From assembly GCA_902763335.1 (NCBI GenBank), contig CACWRR010000011.1:1-64000 (forward strand): a DNA stretch of 64,000 nucleotides, read 5' to 3'. The translations under genes and the position numbers were made by a program. This DNA is from an uncultured Lachnospiraceae bacterium. GTDB lineage: Bacteria > Bacillota > Clostridia > Lachnospirales > Lachnospiraceae. Each line of letters starts with the position of its first letter. Positions within the stretch are counted from its first letter, which is position 1. The notes under the pieces were generated by a model, which saw only the letters and a program-made list of their open reading frames with translations, was not told the DNA's origin and did not search any database. Shown here one piece after another: positions 52,501 to 61,541 of the stretch.

Positions 52501-54057
52501 CTTAAACGGTATAGGCACATGAGGATTTACAAATGTACTGAATCTCTCCGTAATAGCTCCGTTTTCCACCTTCACGGCACCAATCTCTATGATTCTGTTA
52601 TTTATCGCACTAAAACCTGTTGTCTCTAAGTCAAATACAACATAACTCTTATCTAAGGACTGTCCCTTAGAATTTGTTACAATGTTCTTTATATCATCAA
52701 CAAGATATGCCTCAACACCATAAATAATCTTAAAGTCAAAAGGCTCCCACTTATACTTTTTCTCAATATCCCTGAGTGCATGAAATGCCTCCGGAAATCC
52801 CTGAACAAGTCCGTGGTCTGTTATGGCAAGTGCCTTATGTCCCCATGCTATCGCTCTTTTTATAAGGTCCTTTGCACTGGATACACCGTCCATGTCACTC
52901 ATCTTTGTATGACAGTGAAGCTCAACTCGTTTTTCCACGCTTGTATCCACCCTTTTTGTGGTAAAATCAGGTATTGATTTTATACCGGATACAGACGCTA
53001 TCGTAAGTTCACTGTCAAACTTATCAACTGTCGTTATTCCTCTTAACTTGATAAACGAACCCTGTTTTACTGCCGGAAGGATTTCATCAAGCTGGTCATT
53101 TCTTGCAAACATTTTAACGGTAATCGTGTCCGTAAAATCAGTAATGTCAAACATTATTATCGTCTTTTCATTTCTAATCTCACGCTTGTCTAACTGGATA
53201 ATCTTTCCGCGTATTATTACCTCACCCATCTCGCCTTCGATACTGGAAATGCTTATCTCTTCACCGTCAAAGTCACGTCCGTACAGCACATCAGGATTAT
53301 CCGACTTTTTGTAGCTTCTGTAATATGATTTACCCTGCTCTCTGTTAGTATTTTCCTTAGGAGCTGCCGGTGCTTTTTCATGTGGTTTAGCCTTCCCCTT
53401 AGGTTCATTCTTTTCTTTTGTCTCTATGACATCATGAACATTTTCTGCCACTGCTCCGTCATTTTCTTTATCCGACTTCAGATTATTCATAACCGCATCG
53501 ACTTCAAGCTTTATCTTAAGTTTTCTTTCATTTCTTCTCTTCTCTTCATCATTATCCACATAGACAACCCTTACTTCCACCGGAATTCCACAGCGCTCGC
53601 AAAAAATCTTCTGAAGTATGCGTATAAGCTCATCTTCCTTGGCACGATTTACCGGAGATTCTTTTACACTAAGCTGCATTATCCCTTCTTCCGGAAATAC
53701 ACACTCTGCCCTGTTTAACATATTGTATTCAATCATGTTGTATTCCTTAAGTTCCAAAAGAATACTTTCCCTGTAAACTTTATAAAGCCTGTCCGGTGTG
53801 TACTGACCGGAAAGGCTGAACTGTTCCATAATATGTATATCAATATGTGTATTTTCAAAAATCCTTGTTTTTATCTCCTCCTCAAGCTTTCTGATAATTC
53901 CCTTCTCTATCAGTCTGTCACTCTTTATATATATTCTTACTGCGGTGTTTGACCTGTTTTTGGTTACTCTCGTAACCTTGACATTCTCAAACAGGTCACC
54001 TACATATCCTTCCTTTTTTATGGTAGGAAATACTTCAAAAAAGCTCTTTGTCTCCAT
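49558..54057 (-). CDS. polC: DNA polymerase III alpha subunit, PolC type
   Basis: PolC is the Gram-positive replicative polymerase with built-in proofreading. From ATG 54057 it has 1499 residues. It has an N-terminal domain with a Lys/Glu-rich linker (about 190-260), an OB fold (about 265-355) and a PHP domain split around the exonuclease (VELHCHTKMSDMDGV, about 379). The DnaQ-like exonuclease is at about 470-640 (VVFDLETTGFS), followed by the palm, a zinc-binding CAKCHY...CPNCGEKL, and fingers. The stop of ispG is one base before this ATG. An upstream in-frame ATG lies inside ispG and lacks family similarity. Confidence 0.97.
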   Translation of the reverse strand: METKSFFEVFPTIKKEGYVGDLFENVKVTRVTKNRSNTAVRIYIKSDRLIEKGIIRKLEEEIKTRIFENTHIDIHIMEQFSLSGQYTPDRLYKVYRESILLELKEYNMIEYNMLNRAECVFPEEGIMQLSVKESPVNRAKEDELIRILQKIFCERCGIPVEVRVVYVDNDEEKRRNERKLKIKLEVDAVMNNLKSDKENDGAVAENVHDVIETKEKNEPKGKAKPHEKAPAAPKENTNREQGKSYYRSYKKSDNPDVLYGRDFDGEEISISSIEGEMGEVIIRGKIIQLDKREIRNEKTIIMFDITDFTDTITVKMFARNDQLDEILPAVKQGSFIKLRGITTVDKFDSELTIASVSGIKSIPDFTTKRVDTSVEKRVELHCHTKMSDMDGVSSAKDLIKRAIAWGHKALAITDHGLVQGFPEAFHALRDIEKKYKWEPFDFKIIYGVEAYLVDDIKNIVTNSKGQSLDKSYVVFDLETTGFSAINNRIIEIGAVKVENGAITERFSTFVNPHVPIPFKIEKLTGINDNMVIDAKSIEEILPEFLEFSRDCVMVAHNADFDMSFIERNCERLGIEAEFTYLDTVNLSRVLLPNLKNFKLDTVAKALNVSLLNHHRAVDDAGCTAEIFVKLIEMLKEQGINDLDQMNDMGISSPETIMKMPSHHAIILATGEVGRVNLYHLISDSHIKYYHRVPRVPKSDYLNYKEGLLIGSACEAGELYQAILLGKSDEEIARLVEFYDYLEIQPLGNNKFMIESDKTSVNSEEDLIDINKKIVKLGEEFNKPVVATCDVHFLDPEDEVYRRIIMAGKGFKDADDQAPLYYRTTEEMLDEFKYLGSEKAYEVVVTNTNKIADMIDNIFPVSPHKAPPVIENSDQTLRNICYDTAKSMYGEDLPEIVVERLERELNSIISNGYAVMYIIAQKLVWKSNEDGYLVGSRGSVGSSFVATMSGITEVNPLSPHYYCAKCHYSEFDSEEVKAFSGGSGCDMPDKRCPNCGEKLVKAGFDIPFETFLGFKGNKEPDIDLNFSGEYQSKAHEYTEVIFGKGQTFRAGTIGTLADKTAYGYVKKYYEERGVHKRRCEINRISQGCIGIHRTTGQHPGGIVVLPLGEDINTYTPVQHPANDMTTKTVTTHFEYHSIDHNLLKLDILGHDDPTMIRMLEDLTGIDAKEIPFDNKEVMSLFQDTHALQVSPKDIGDCPLGSQGIPEFGTEFVIQMLIDTKPQTFSDLIRISGLSHGTDVWLGNAQTLILEGKATISTAICTRDDIMIYLINKGLESELSFTIMESVRKGKGLKEEWEEEMLAHDVPDWYIWSCKKIKYMFPKAHAAAYVMMAFRIAYFKVYYPLAYYAAYFSIRASAFSYELMCLGQERLEYHIKDYKNRDAQNLLSKKDEDTLKDMKVVQEMYARGLDFEPIDLYKVEAHKFQIINGKLMPALSSIDGLGDKAADAIVEAAKNGRFISKDDFRDRTKVSGTLTDLMSELGILKDLPESNQLSLFDIGIG

Positions 54058-54058
54058 T

Positions 54059-55120
54059 TTATCTACCCCAGTTTGCAAGTTCAGATTCAAGCACCTCTAA
54101 AAGCTGTGATTCAGGAAGTTTTTTTACAACTTCACCTTTCTTGATAAGAAGACCTTCTCCGTCTCCTCCGGCAATTCCTATATCTGCCTCACGGGCTTCT
54201 CCCGGTCCGTTTACCACACAGCCCATAACCGCAACTTTAATATTTAAGTTATCGTATTTCTGAACCATTTTCTCTACTTTATTAGCCAGTCCGATTAAAT
54301 CTATCTTTGTTCTTCCGCATGTCGGACAGGATACTACTGTTATTCCCGATTTCCTGAGTCCGAGAGTTTTCAAAATCATTTTTGCTGACCTTATCTCCTC
54401 TACAGGCTCCCCGGTCAGAGATACCCTTATGGTATTTCCGATTCCTTTATTTAATATTATTCCAAGACCGATAGCCGACTTGATATTTCCTGAATACAGT
54501 GTACCGGATTCGGTTATTCCCACATGAAGAGGATAATCTGTGCACTCTGCGATTCTCTCATGTGCCTCAACGCACATAGGCACATCAGATGATTTTATAC
54601 TTATTACCATATTTTCATAGTTAAGTTTTTCAATCATCCGCACTTTATCAAGTGCGCTTTCCACGATTCCCTCAGCCGTTACACGTCCGTATTTATTTAA
54701 AATGTCTTTCTCAAGCGAGCCGCTGTTTACACCCACACGAATAGGAATATTTCTCTCCTTTGCCTTTGACACTACAGCCTCTAATCTGTCAGCTCCGCCT
54801 ATATTACCCGGATTTATTCTGATTTTGTCAGCTCCGTTTTCTATGGCTGCTATGGCCAGTCTGTAATCAAAGTGGATATCTGCCACAATCGGAATGGATA
54901 TCTGCTTTTTTATCTCTTTAAGTGCCTGTGCTGCCTCCATAGTCGGTGTAGCACATCTTATGATATCGCATCCTGCTGCCTCAAGCTCCCTTATCTGGCT
55001 GACTGTCGCAGCTACATCCTCCGTCTTTGTGTTTGTCATAGACTGTATAAGTATAGGATTGCCCCCACCTATTTTTCTGTCTCCGATACATATCACTCTC
55101 GTTTTATCTCTATAGCTCAT
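54059..55120 (-). CDS. ispG: 4-hydroxy-3-methylbut-2-enyl-diphosphate synthase
   Basis: IspG (GcpE) is the [4Fe-4S] enzyme of the MEP isoprenoid pathway. From ATG 55120 it has 353 residues, with [21 protein letters not shown] and RINPGNIG in the barrel and cluster cysteines in [11 protein letters not shown] and [12 protein letters not shown] prefer ATG 55120 over 55129 because GGGAG is 9 bases before it and only one base before the other. dxr and uppS, which make and use the pathway products, are in the same operon. Confidence 0.95.
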   Translation of the reverse strand: MSYRDKTRVICIGDRKIGGGNPILIQSMTNTKTEDVAATVSQIRELEAAGCDIIRCATPTMEAAQALKEIKKQISIPIVADIHFDYRLAIAAIENGADKIRINPGNIGGADRLEAVVSKAKERNIPIRVGVNSGSLEKDILNKYGRVTAEGIVESALDKVRMIEKLNYENMVISIKSSDVPMCVEAHERIAECTDYPLHVGITESGTLYSGNIKSAIGLGIILNKGIGNTIRVSLTGEPVEEIRSAKMILKTLGLRKSGITVVSCPTCGRTKIDLIGLANKVEKMVQKYDNLNIKVAVMGCVVNGPGEAREADIGIAGGDGEGLLIKKGEVVKKLPESQLLEVLESELANWGR

Positions 55121-55138
55121 CGCTCTCATCTCCCATTT

Positions 55139-56422
55139 TTATCCTATCAATTTCTTAATATCATTAAATAATACAAATACCATAAATGCCATCAGTATTG
55201 CCATTCCGATAAGATGTACAACTGCTTCCTTCTCCTTTGGCACAGGCTTTCTTCTTATTGCCTCAATTATTACAAAGAGCAGTCTTCCACCATCAAGTGC
55301 CGGGAACGGTAAAAGATTTAACACTCCAAGGTTCACGCTAAATAATACTGTAAGATATGCAATATTTAAAAATACATAAAATGCACCATCACTCTTACTC
55401 TCCTGATAAGTCTGGTCTACCACATCAGCTATACCTACCGGACCTGAAACGGCATCCGCACCTATCTTTCCTGAAACAAGCATCCACAGACTCTTTATCA
55501 CATATTCTGTATCATATCTCATTTCGGTTAAACTGTATCTCAACACACCGAGCGGTCCTGTCTTAACTCTTCCTGAGCTGTATGCAAGTCCCGTGCTGTA
55601 TGTTGTTCTTGGTGCAATGGTTTTAGTTATGGTCTTATCCTTTCTCTCAACAGTAATCTCTATGTCATCACCGGTAAGTGGATTTTTATCGAGATACTCA
55701 CTTATATCTTTACCCTTTTTAATCTCTGTTCCATTCAATGATGTGATAACATCACCTGCCTTGATTCCTGCTGCCTCTATGGCACTTCCCTTTACAATGC
55801 CGGATATCTCTGCCGGTTTATCATCCGCATAAAATGATATACCCATACTGTATACCTTTTTAGGCTTTATGACTGTTTCATATTCTTTACCGTCTCTTTT
55901 GTACTTTACACTTATAGAGTCACTTGTAACAGTTGAAATGTACTCTTCAAGTAAAAGGTCTCTGGCAATCACAATATTCTCGCCGTTATACTCGGTTATC
56001 ACATCACCTTCCTGTATGCCTGCGTCATATGCCGCAGTTCCCTCATCCTGTTTGAGTGCAATACAAGGATCATATCCAACTGAACCTATAATTATCACTG
56101 ATAACACAAATGCGAGAAAGAAGTTAAATACCGGGCCTGCCGCAAGAACGACCATTCTTGCCCACACGGACTTATTATTAAATGCCCTGTCGTTCTCAAC
56201 ATCTTCATCCTCATCTTCTCCAAGCATCTGGCATGCTCCACCAAAAGGTATGAGCTTCCATGAATACTTTGTTTCCCCCTTGTCAAAGCTGAACAGCCTT
56301 GGTCCCATTCCTATAGAAAATTCCACAACATATATCCCGTTTTTCTTTGCCATGATAAAATGTCCGAATTCATGCACAAATACCAATATGCTAAATACTA
56401 TAAGCGTTAATATTATACTCAT
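55139..56422 (-). CDS. rseP: Site-2 intramembrane metalloprotease RseP
   Basis: This 427-residue membrane protease (S2P family) cuts within transmembrane segments, for example of anti-sigma factors. It has HEFGH in the first helix (about residue 14-18) and two tandem PDZ domains (about 115-270; EGDVITEYNG and AGDVITSLNGTEI). The C-terminal helices carry the metal ligand in LNLLPFPALDGGRL. It overlaps the dxr stop by one base (TAATG) and is followed by ispG. Confidence 0.95.
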   Translation of the reverse strand: MSIILTLIVFSILVFVHEFGHFIMAKKNGIYVVEFSIGMGPRLFSFDKGETKYSWKLIPFGGACQMLGEDEDEDVENDRAFNNKSVWARMVVLAAGPVFNFFLAFVLSVIIIGSVGYDPCIALKQDEGTAAYDAGIQEGDVITEYNGENIVIARDLLLEEYISTVTSDSISVKYKRDGKEYETVIKPKKVYSMGISFYADDKPAEISGIVKGSAIEAAGIKAGDVITSLNGTEIKKGKDISEYLDKNPLTGDDIEITVERKDKTITKTIAPRTTYSTGLAYSSGRVKTGPLGVLRYSLTEMRYDTEYVIKSLWMLVSGKIGADAVSGPVGIADVVDQTYQESKSDGAFYVFLNIAYLTVLFSVNLGVLNLLPFPALDGGRLLFVIIEAIRRKPVPKEKEAVVHLIGMAILMAFMVFVLFNDIKKLIG

Positions 56423-57579
56423 TATACCTTCCTTTCACCTAATAAATCATCTATGTAATCATAAGTATCCTGCTCCGTCTGTAAAATATCCTCAAGAGAC
56501 GGATTCTTTATATTCACATGTCTGTTCATTGATTTCTCCATAATATCAATTATATCCAGAAATCCTATCTTTTTATCAAGAAATAATGCTACTGCCTTTT
56601 CATTTGCCGCATTCATGACTGTCGGCATGCTTCCACCTGTTATCCCTGCCTGCCTTGCAAGATACAGTCCCCTGAAATTGTCCATATCCGGTATTTCAAA
56701 ATTTATGGATGCTATTTTGCTAAAGTCTACCCTCTCGCCCTTAAGATATCTTCTCTCAGGATAGTACAGTGCATACTGAATAGGAAGTCTCATATCAGGT
56801 GTTCCAAGCTGTGCCATGATGGCTCCATCTTCAAACTCAACCATAGAGTGTATAAGACTCTGTGGCTGGACAACTACCTGTATATCCTCCACAGCCATGT
56901 CAAACAGCCATTTTGCCTCTATTATCTCCAATCCTTTATTGACCATCGTAGCTGAATCTATGGTTATCTTTCTTCCCATTGACCAGTTCGGATGCTTGAG
57001 TGCATCCTCCACCTTAACATTCTTCATCTGCTCTCTTGTCATTCCCCTGAACGGTCCGCCTGATGCAGTGAGTATAAGCTTACTTACCGCTTTGGTATCC
57101 TCTCCGTTTAAACACTGGAATATGGCACTGTGTTCACTGTCCACCGGAAGTATTCTTACATTCTTCTCCTTTGCTAACGTCATTATGATATGTCCTGCCG
57201 TCACAAGTGTCTCCTTGTTGGCAAGTGCTATATCCTTGTGAGCATTTATCGCAGCTATGGCAGGTCTTATTCCAACCATTCCCACAACCGCAAGCACTAC
57301 TATATCCGCTGAATCCACTGTAGCAGCAGTTATAAGTCCGTTCATTCCGGTATATATATCAACATCTGTGTCTCTTACTCTCTTCTTCAGTTCTTCAGCT
57401 TTATCACTGTCCCATACGCTTACAACCTTCGGTTTAAACTCACGAATCTGTTTCTCCAGAAGATCTATATTACTTCCTGCTGCCAGTGCGCAGACATTTA
57501 TATCATCATTGTCTCTCACTATATCAAGTGTCTGTGTACCTATGGAACCTGTTGAACCTAATATTGAAATGTTTTTCAT
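56422..57579 (-). CDS. dxr: 1-deoxy-D-xylulose 5-phosphate reductoisomerase
   Basis: Dxr makes MEP from DXP using NADPH, the committed step of the MEP pathway. From ATG 57579 (GGAG 9 bases upstream) the 385-residue protein has the NADPH site GSTGSIGTQTL, the metal-binding PVDSEHSAIFQCL, TASGGPFRG, HPNWSMGRKITIDSATM and the C-terminal NAANEKAV. GTG 57588 is too close to the ribosome binding site. It lies between cdsA and rseP. Confidence 0.96.
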   Translation of the reverse strand: MKNISILGSTGSIGTQTLDIVRDNDDINVCALAAGSNIDLLEKQIREFKPKVVSVWDSDKAEELKKRVRDTDVDIYTGMNGLITAATVDSADIVVLAVVGMVGIRPAIAAINAHKDIALANKETLVTAGHIIMTLAKEKNVRILPVDSEHSAIFQCLNGEDTKAVSKLILTASGGPFRGMTREQMKNVKVEDALKHPNWSMGRKITIDSATMVNKGLEIIEAKWLFDMAVEDIQVVVQPQSLIHSMVEFEDGAIMAQLGTPDMRLPIQYALYYPERRYLKGERVDFSKIASINFEIPDMDNFRGLYLARQAGITGGSMPTVMNAANEKAVALFLDKKIGFLDIIDIMEKSMNRHVNIKNPSLEDILQTEQDTYDYIDDLLGERKV

Positions 57580-57624
57580 ATCTTCCACACTCCTTTAGCT
57601 TGCCTTTACCTTTTGCTGCTTAAC

Positions 57625-58452
57625 CTACAGATAACTTATCAGGTAAAAGATTATCGGTGCAGTGAATATTACACTGTCAAATCTGTCAAGTATTCCACCG
57701 TGTCCCGGTATAAGTTTTCCATAATCTTTTATTTCATGATTTCTCTTTATTCCTGAAGCTGCCAAATCTCCTATCTGCGAAATAACAGCCGCCACTGCAC
57801 ATATAACCGGCACCATTACCTTCGCATCTGTTATTGCTCCCATCTTGTCTGCGAATATACATGCATATATGAGACCGAGAAGTGCAGCACCCACGACGCC
57901 GCCTATTCCACCTTCTACCGATTTCTTAGGACTGAGTATCGGTGCCATTTTATGCTTTCCAAACATAACTCCTACAAGATATGCACATGTATCGCATCCC
58001 CATGAGCAGAGGAATATGAGCCATACAAGATATGCACCGCCTTCAAGCATCCTTACCCTGTATACACATGATAACATCATTGGCACATAGAACAGTGCAA
58101 AAAATGCTGCTATAACACTTTCTATCTGATACTTTGGAAATGTTACCACATATGACGCCATAAGAAGCAGTAAAAATCCTATAAAGACAGGCACAATATG
58201 TTCTAACATATCAAATCTTAAAAATGCAAACCATACTACGGCTGCCACATATCCTATAACCGCCATAGGAGTCTTTTGCATATCAAATACTCTGTAAAAT
58301 TCAAACATTCCTATCATGGAAATAATAAAAATCGTAGCAAATAATATATCTCCACCGCTTATTATCGTAACAAGTGCAATAATAACAAGAAGTATACCGC
58401 TTATTGCTCTTTCCAAAAATGATTTATTCATTAATTTATTTATTCCTGACAT
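57625..58452 (-). CDS. cdsA: Phosphatidate cytidylyltransferase
   Basis: CdsA makes CDP-diacylglycerol, the phospholipid precursor. The 275-residue polytopic membrane protein has about eight hydrophobic segments and the family signature near the C-terminus (GIKRNHEIKDYGKLIPGHGG, then DRFDS). It lies 7 bases after uppS and 45 bases before dxr. A second in-frame ATG at residue 8 is possible. Confidence 0.95.
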   Translation of the reverse strand: MSGINKLMNKSFLERAISGILLVIIALVTIISGGDILFATIFIISMIGMFEFYRVFDMQKTPMAVIGYVAAVVWFAFLRFDMLEHIVPVFIGFLLLLMASYVVTFPKYQIESVIAAFFALFYVPMMLSCVYRVRMLEGGAYLVWLIFLCSWGCDTCAYLVGVMFGKHKMAPILSPKKSVEGGIGGVVGAALLGLIYACIFADKMGAITDAKVMVPVICAVAAVISQIGDLAASGIKRNHEIKDYGKLIPGHGGILDRFDSVIFTAPIIFYLISYL

Positions 58453-58459
58453 AACCTTC

Positions 58460-59194
58460 TTATTCCTCTCTTACGCCGCCAAAGCGTCTGTCTCTTCCGT
58501 TGTATTTAACTATGGCATTTATAAGTTCTTTTTTATCAAAATCCGGCCACAACACATCCGAAAAATAAAATTCTGTATATGCAAGCTGCCATAACAGATA
58601 ATTTGACAGCCTCTCCTCACCGCTTGTACGGATAAGTAAATCCGGGTCTGGAATATCTGCCGTATCAAGGTAAGCCGAGAACTTATCCTCTGTTATCTCT
58701 GTCTCATCTATATTTCCATCCTTATAATCCTGTGCCATACTTTTTACCGCTCTTATTATCTCGTCCCTGCTTCCATAATTCAGTGCTATGGTAAAGTTAA
58801 GTCCCGTATTATCCTTTGAAGCCTCCTCAAGCTCGGCTATCCTCTGTCTTATATCTTCACTCAGTCTGCTTCTCTCACCTATCACGCGGACCTTCATATT
58901 GTTACCATTAGCCCTCTTTATACAGTCCTTAAGATAATTTCTAAGCAGTTTCATTATGGCACCTACCTCACTTTCAGGGCGGTTCCAGTTCTCTGTTGAA
59001 AATGCATAGACCGTAAGGTACTTGATTCCCAGACTGTCTGCATCCTCACATATCTGCTCAACAGTTTTGGCTCCCTGTACATGTCCTACATTTCTGGGCA
59101 TAAGACGTTTTTTTGCCCACCTTCCGTTTCCATCCATAATAATGGCTACATGCTGTGGTATCTTCATTCCTGTTAAATCTGTATTCTTTGCCAT
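58460..59194 (-). CDS. uppS: Undecaprenyl diphosphate synthase
   Basis: UppS condenses isopentenyl units to the C55 carrier lipid used in wall synthesis, upstream of the UppP step encoded at 21384. From ATG 59194 (GGAG upstream) it has 244 residues with HVAIIMDGNGRWAKKR, GHVQGAKTVEQIC, TVYAFSTENWNRP and the C-terminal ELAYTEFYFSD-like LAYTEFYFSDVLWPDF and DRRFGG. Start codons 12 and 4 codons further up have weaker sites. Confidence 0.96.
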   Translation of the reverse strand: MAKNTDLTGMKIPQHVAIIMDGNGRWAKKRLMPRNVGHVQGAKTVEQICEDADSLGIKYLTVYAFSTENWNRPESEVGAIMKLLRNYLKDCIKRANGNNMKVRVIGERSRLSEDIRQRIAELEEASKDNTGLNFTIALNYGSRDEIIRAVKSMAQDYKDGNIDETEITEDKFSAYLDTADIPDPDLLIRTSGEERLSNYLLWQLAYTEFYFSDVLWPDFDKKELINAIVKYNGRDRRFGGVREE

Positions 59195-59260
59195 CCTCTT
59201 CTCCATTCCCAAACCGATATCTATTTGCACAAAAAGGGGAGCACATGTCTCCCCTGATAA

Positions 59261-59812
59261 TTATACCGTAAGTATCTCTTTTGACTTTGCTTCTAACATT
59301 GAATCTATATCAGCAATGTATTTGTCTGTAAGCTTCTGAATCTTTTCTTCTGTCTGCTTTAATTCATCATCTGAAATCTCATTTGCCTTATTTGCCTTCT
59401 TAGCTGAATCATTTGCATCTCTTCTGATGTTTCTGACTGCTACCTTTGCGCTTTCAGCTTTCTTCTTTACATCCTTAACCAGCTCTTTACGTCTTTCCTC
59501 TGTAAGTTCAGGGAATACAAGACGTATGCATTTTCCATCATTTGTAGGAGTAAGTCCTAAGTCAGATGCAAGTATAGACTTCTCAATTTCCTTTATGAGA
59601 GATGCCTCCCACGGCTGAATCTGTATCATTCTTGCCTCAGGTACTGTTACATTTGCAACCTGCTGTAATGTAGAAGGTGTTCCATAATAATCAACCATTA
59701 TCTTATCAAGAATATGTGGATTTGCTCTTCCTGCTCTTATTGTTATAAACTCGTTCTGTAAATTCTCTACAGACTTCTCCATCTTACCTTCATACTGCTT
59801 TAAATCTTCCAT
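59261..59812 (-). CDS. frr: Ribosome recycling factor
   Basis: RRF splits post-termination ribosomes with EF-G. From ATG 59812 (GGAG 9 bases upstream) the product is 183 residues, the usual length, with [42 protein letters not shown] and the long helical bundle. An ATG five codons upstream coincides with the ribosome binding site. It lies between pyrH and uppS, the conserved order. Confidence 0.96.
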   Translation of the reverse strand: MEDLKQYEGKMEKSVENLQNEFITIRAGRANPHILDKIMVDYYGTPSTLQQVANVTVPEARMIQIQPWEASLIKEIEKSILASDLGLTPTNDGKCIRLVFPELTEERRKELVKDVKKKAESAKVAVRNIRRDANDSAKKANKANEISDDELKQTEEKIQKLTDKYIADIDSMLEAKSKEILTV

Positions 59813-59848
59813 TTTTGTTATCTCCATTCATTTTATATAATTATGTGT

Positions 59849-60556
59849 TTATTCTACAATGATTTTTGTTCCGGTAAACTCACCCTTAACAGCATTTACT
59901 ATACTGTTTTCTTTATTCAACCCAAATATCTTCATTGGCATTTTGTTTTCCATACATAATACTGAAGCTGCAAGGTCAATGACACCAAGCTTATTATCTA
60001 TAATTTCCTGAATAGACAGTTCATCATATTTCTTTGCATCAGGATTCTTAGCCGGGTCACTGTCATACACACCATCAACTGCCTTAGCAGCCAGTATACA
60101 GTCAGCTTCTATCTCGACAGCTCTGAGTACCATTCCCACATCCGTTGAGAAATACGGATGTCCTATACCGCCTGCAAAGAATACAACCATATTCTTTGAA
60201 AAATACTTGTTTGCCCTGTCCTTTGAAAACAGTTTCGTAAACGAACCGCACTCAAAAGGTGTAAGAACCTGTGTCATCATGCCCTCTGTTCTGAATATTT
60301 CAGATACATATATACAGTTCATAACCGTAGCAAGCATTCCTATTGCATCAGCCTTTGTTCTGTCTATCTTTTCGCTGGTTCTTCCTCTCCAGAAGTTTCC
60401 GCCTCCTATAACGATACCTACCTGTATACCGTCATCTACAAGTGCCTTTACCTGCTTTGCAACTGCAACTACAGTCTTTTCATCAAATCCTGTCTTTTTA
60501 TCTCCTGCAAGTGCCTCTCCGCTAAGTTTAAGTAATACTCTTTTTAATTCGCTCAT
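59849..60556 (-). CDS. pyrH: UMP kinase
   Basis: PyrH phosphorylates UMP to UDP; it is a hexameric amino acid kinase-fold enzyme. From ATG 60556 the 235-residue product has KRVLLKLSGEALAG, GIVIGGGNFWRG, RTKADAIGMLATVMN, VFFAGGIGHPYFSTD and the uridine-binding CILAAKAVDGVYDSDP. GTG 60565 overlaps the ribosome binding site GGTGG. Upstream is a bactofilin gene rather than the usual rpsB-tsf pair. Confidence 0.96.
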   Translation of the reverse strand: MSELKRVLLKLSGEALAGDKKTGFDEKTVVAVAKQVKALVDDGIQVGIVIGGGNFWRGRTSEKIDRTKADAIGMLATVMNCIYVSEIFRTEGMMTQVLTPFECGSFTKLFSKDRANKYFSKNMVVFFAGGIGHPYFSTDVGMVLRAVEIEADCILAAKAVDGVYDSDPAKNPDAKKYDELSIQEIIDNKLGVIDLAASVLCMENKMPMKIFGLNKENSIVNAVKGEFTGTKIIVE

Positions 60557-60571
60557 TTTTTCCACCTTTTC

Positions 60572-61513
60572 CTACTCTGAAAATGTTTTATCAAATAATG
60601 CTGCGTAGTCGATTTCCGCATAGCACTGTGATACTGAACCTTCTATTGCTGCTCCGTTGTTTATCTGCACTGAACGTGATCTTATATTTCCCTGAACCAC
60701 TGCTGTCCCGTCTATTACTACAGGACCATGTACATCTATGTCACCTTTAACTGCTCCTGCAATGACCGCAGATGTGCCATATACGTTTCCGATTATTATT
60801 GAACCGTTTCCGATTTTGATACTGCCGTCACTGGTAACATCTCCGTCTATCTTAGCATTGTTTGTATATATCTCTGATGCTCTTGAGGCTCCTACTATTG
60901 TACCGCTTACTACAAGTTTTCCACGGCTTGCAACATTTCCTTTTATCTTTCCATACACATTCATGGACCCCTCGCATATGATATTACCTTCTATAGAAGT
61001 TCCTTTTGTAATCTCCGTAACCTCGTCAGCCGGTGCCTCGTCACGATTAAGCTCTGCAAGTTCGCTCTTCTCAATAGGTGCCCTGTTGCCTCTGAGTGCC
61101 TCCTTTGTTGCCTCTTTTTCTTTCTCTTCTTCCAATCTCTTAGCTTCTTCCATGTCTTCCTCAACCTCTTTTACATCGTCTGCTATATCATCTACTACTT
61201 CCGGCTCCTGTTCCTGCTCTATAATGTTTTCATCTTCAATATCGTCTTCTGCAGTCTCAGTATCTTCCTCTGTTTCATCCTCTTCTTCATCGCTGTCTGT
61301 ATCTTCGTTTGAGAACAATTCATTTAACAACTGAATATCCACATCATCCTGTGTATCATCACTGCTTTCGTCAGCCCGGACTGTATCTGCTGCCTCATCA
61401 ACCGAATCATTTTTCGCTTCTTTATCATCAGTTGTCTCATTTTTGCTGTCATCTGATACAAGTTCATTTACTGCCTGTGATAAATCCTCTTTGAAATCTT
61501 TAAAAAAACTCAT
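60572..61513 (-). CDS. Bactofilin with long acidic N-terminal region
   Basis: Bactofilins are nucleotide-free polymers that scaffold wall enzymes and shape cells. The 313-residue protein has a C-terminal right-handed beta-helix (DUF583, about 175-295) with repeating G-x-I/V turns such as GTSIEGNIICEGSMNVYGKI and GNVASRGKLVVSGTIVG. The first 165 residues are very rich in Asp and Glu and probably disordered, with a charged helix at about 115-140. Most bactofilins have short tails, so this length is unusual. It lies between a polysaccharide deacetylase gene and pyrH, 15 bases before the latter; GGAGG precedes ATG 61513. Confidence 0.9.
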   Translation of the reverse strand: MSFFKDFKEDLSQAVNELVSDDSKNETTDDKEAKNDSVDEAADTVRADESSDDTQDDVDIQLLNELFSNEDTDSDEEEDETEEDTETAEDDIEDENIIEQEQEPEVVDDIADDVKEVEEDMEEAKRLEEEKEKEATKEALRGNRAPIEKSELAELNRDEAPADEVTEITKGTSIEGNIICEGSMNVYGKIKGNVASRGKLVVSGTIVGASRASEIYTNNAKIDGDVTSDGSIKIGNGSIIIGNVYGTSAVIAGAVKGDIDVHGPVVIDGTAVVQGNIRSRSVQINNGAAIEGSVSQCYAEIDYAALFDKTFSE

Positions 61514-61541
61514 TTATAGTCCTCCATGTTTTATATTGTTC

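Noticed and set aside
60738..61334. 198-codon open frame antisense to the bactofilin gene
   Set aside because: It is Ser/Phe-rich because it mirrors the Asp/Glu-rich coding strand. It has no ribosome binding site or family similarity.
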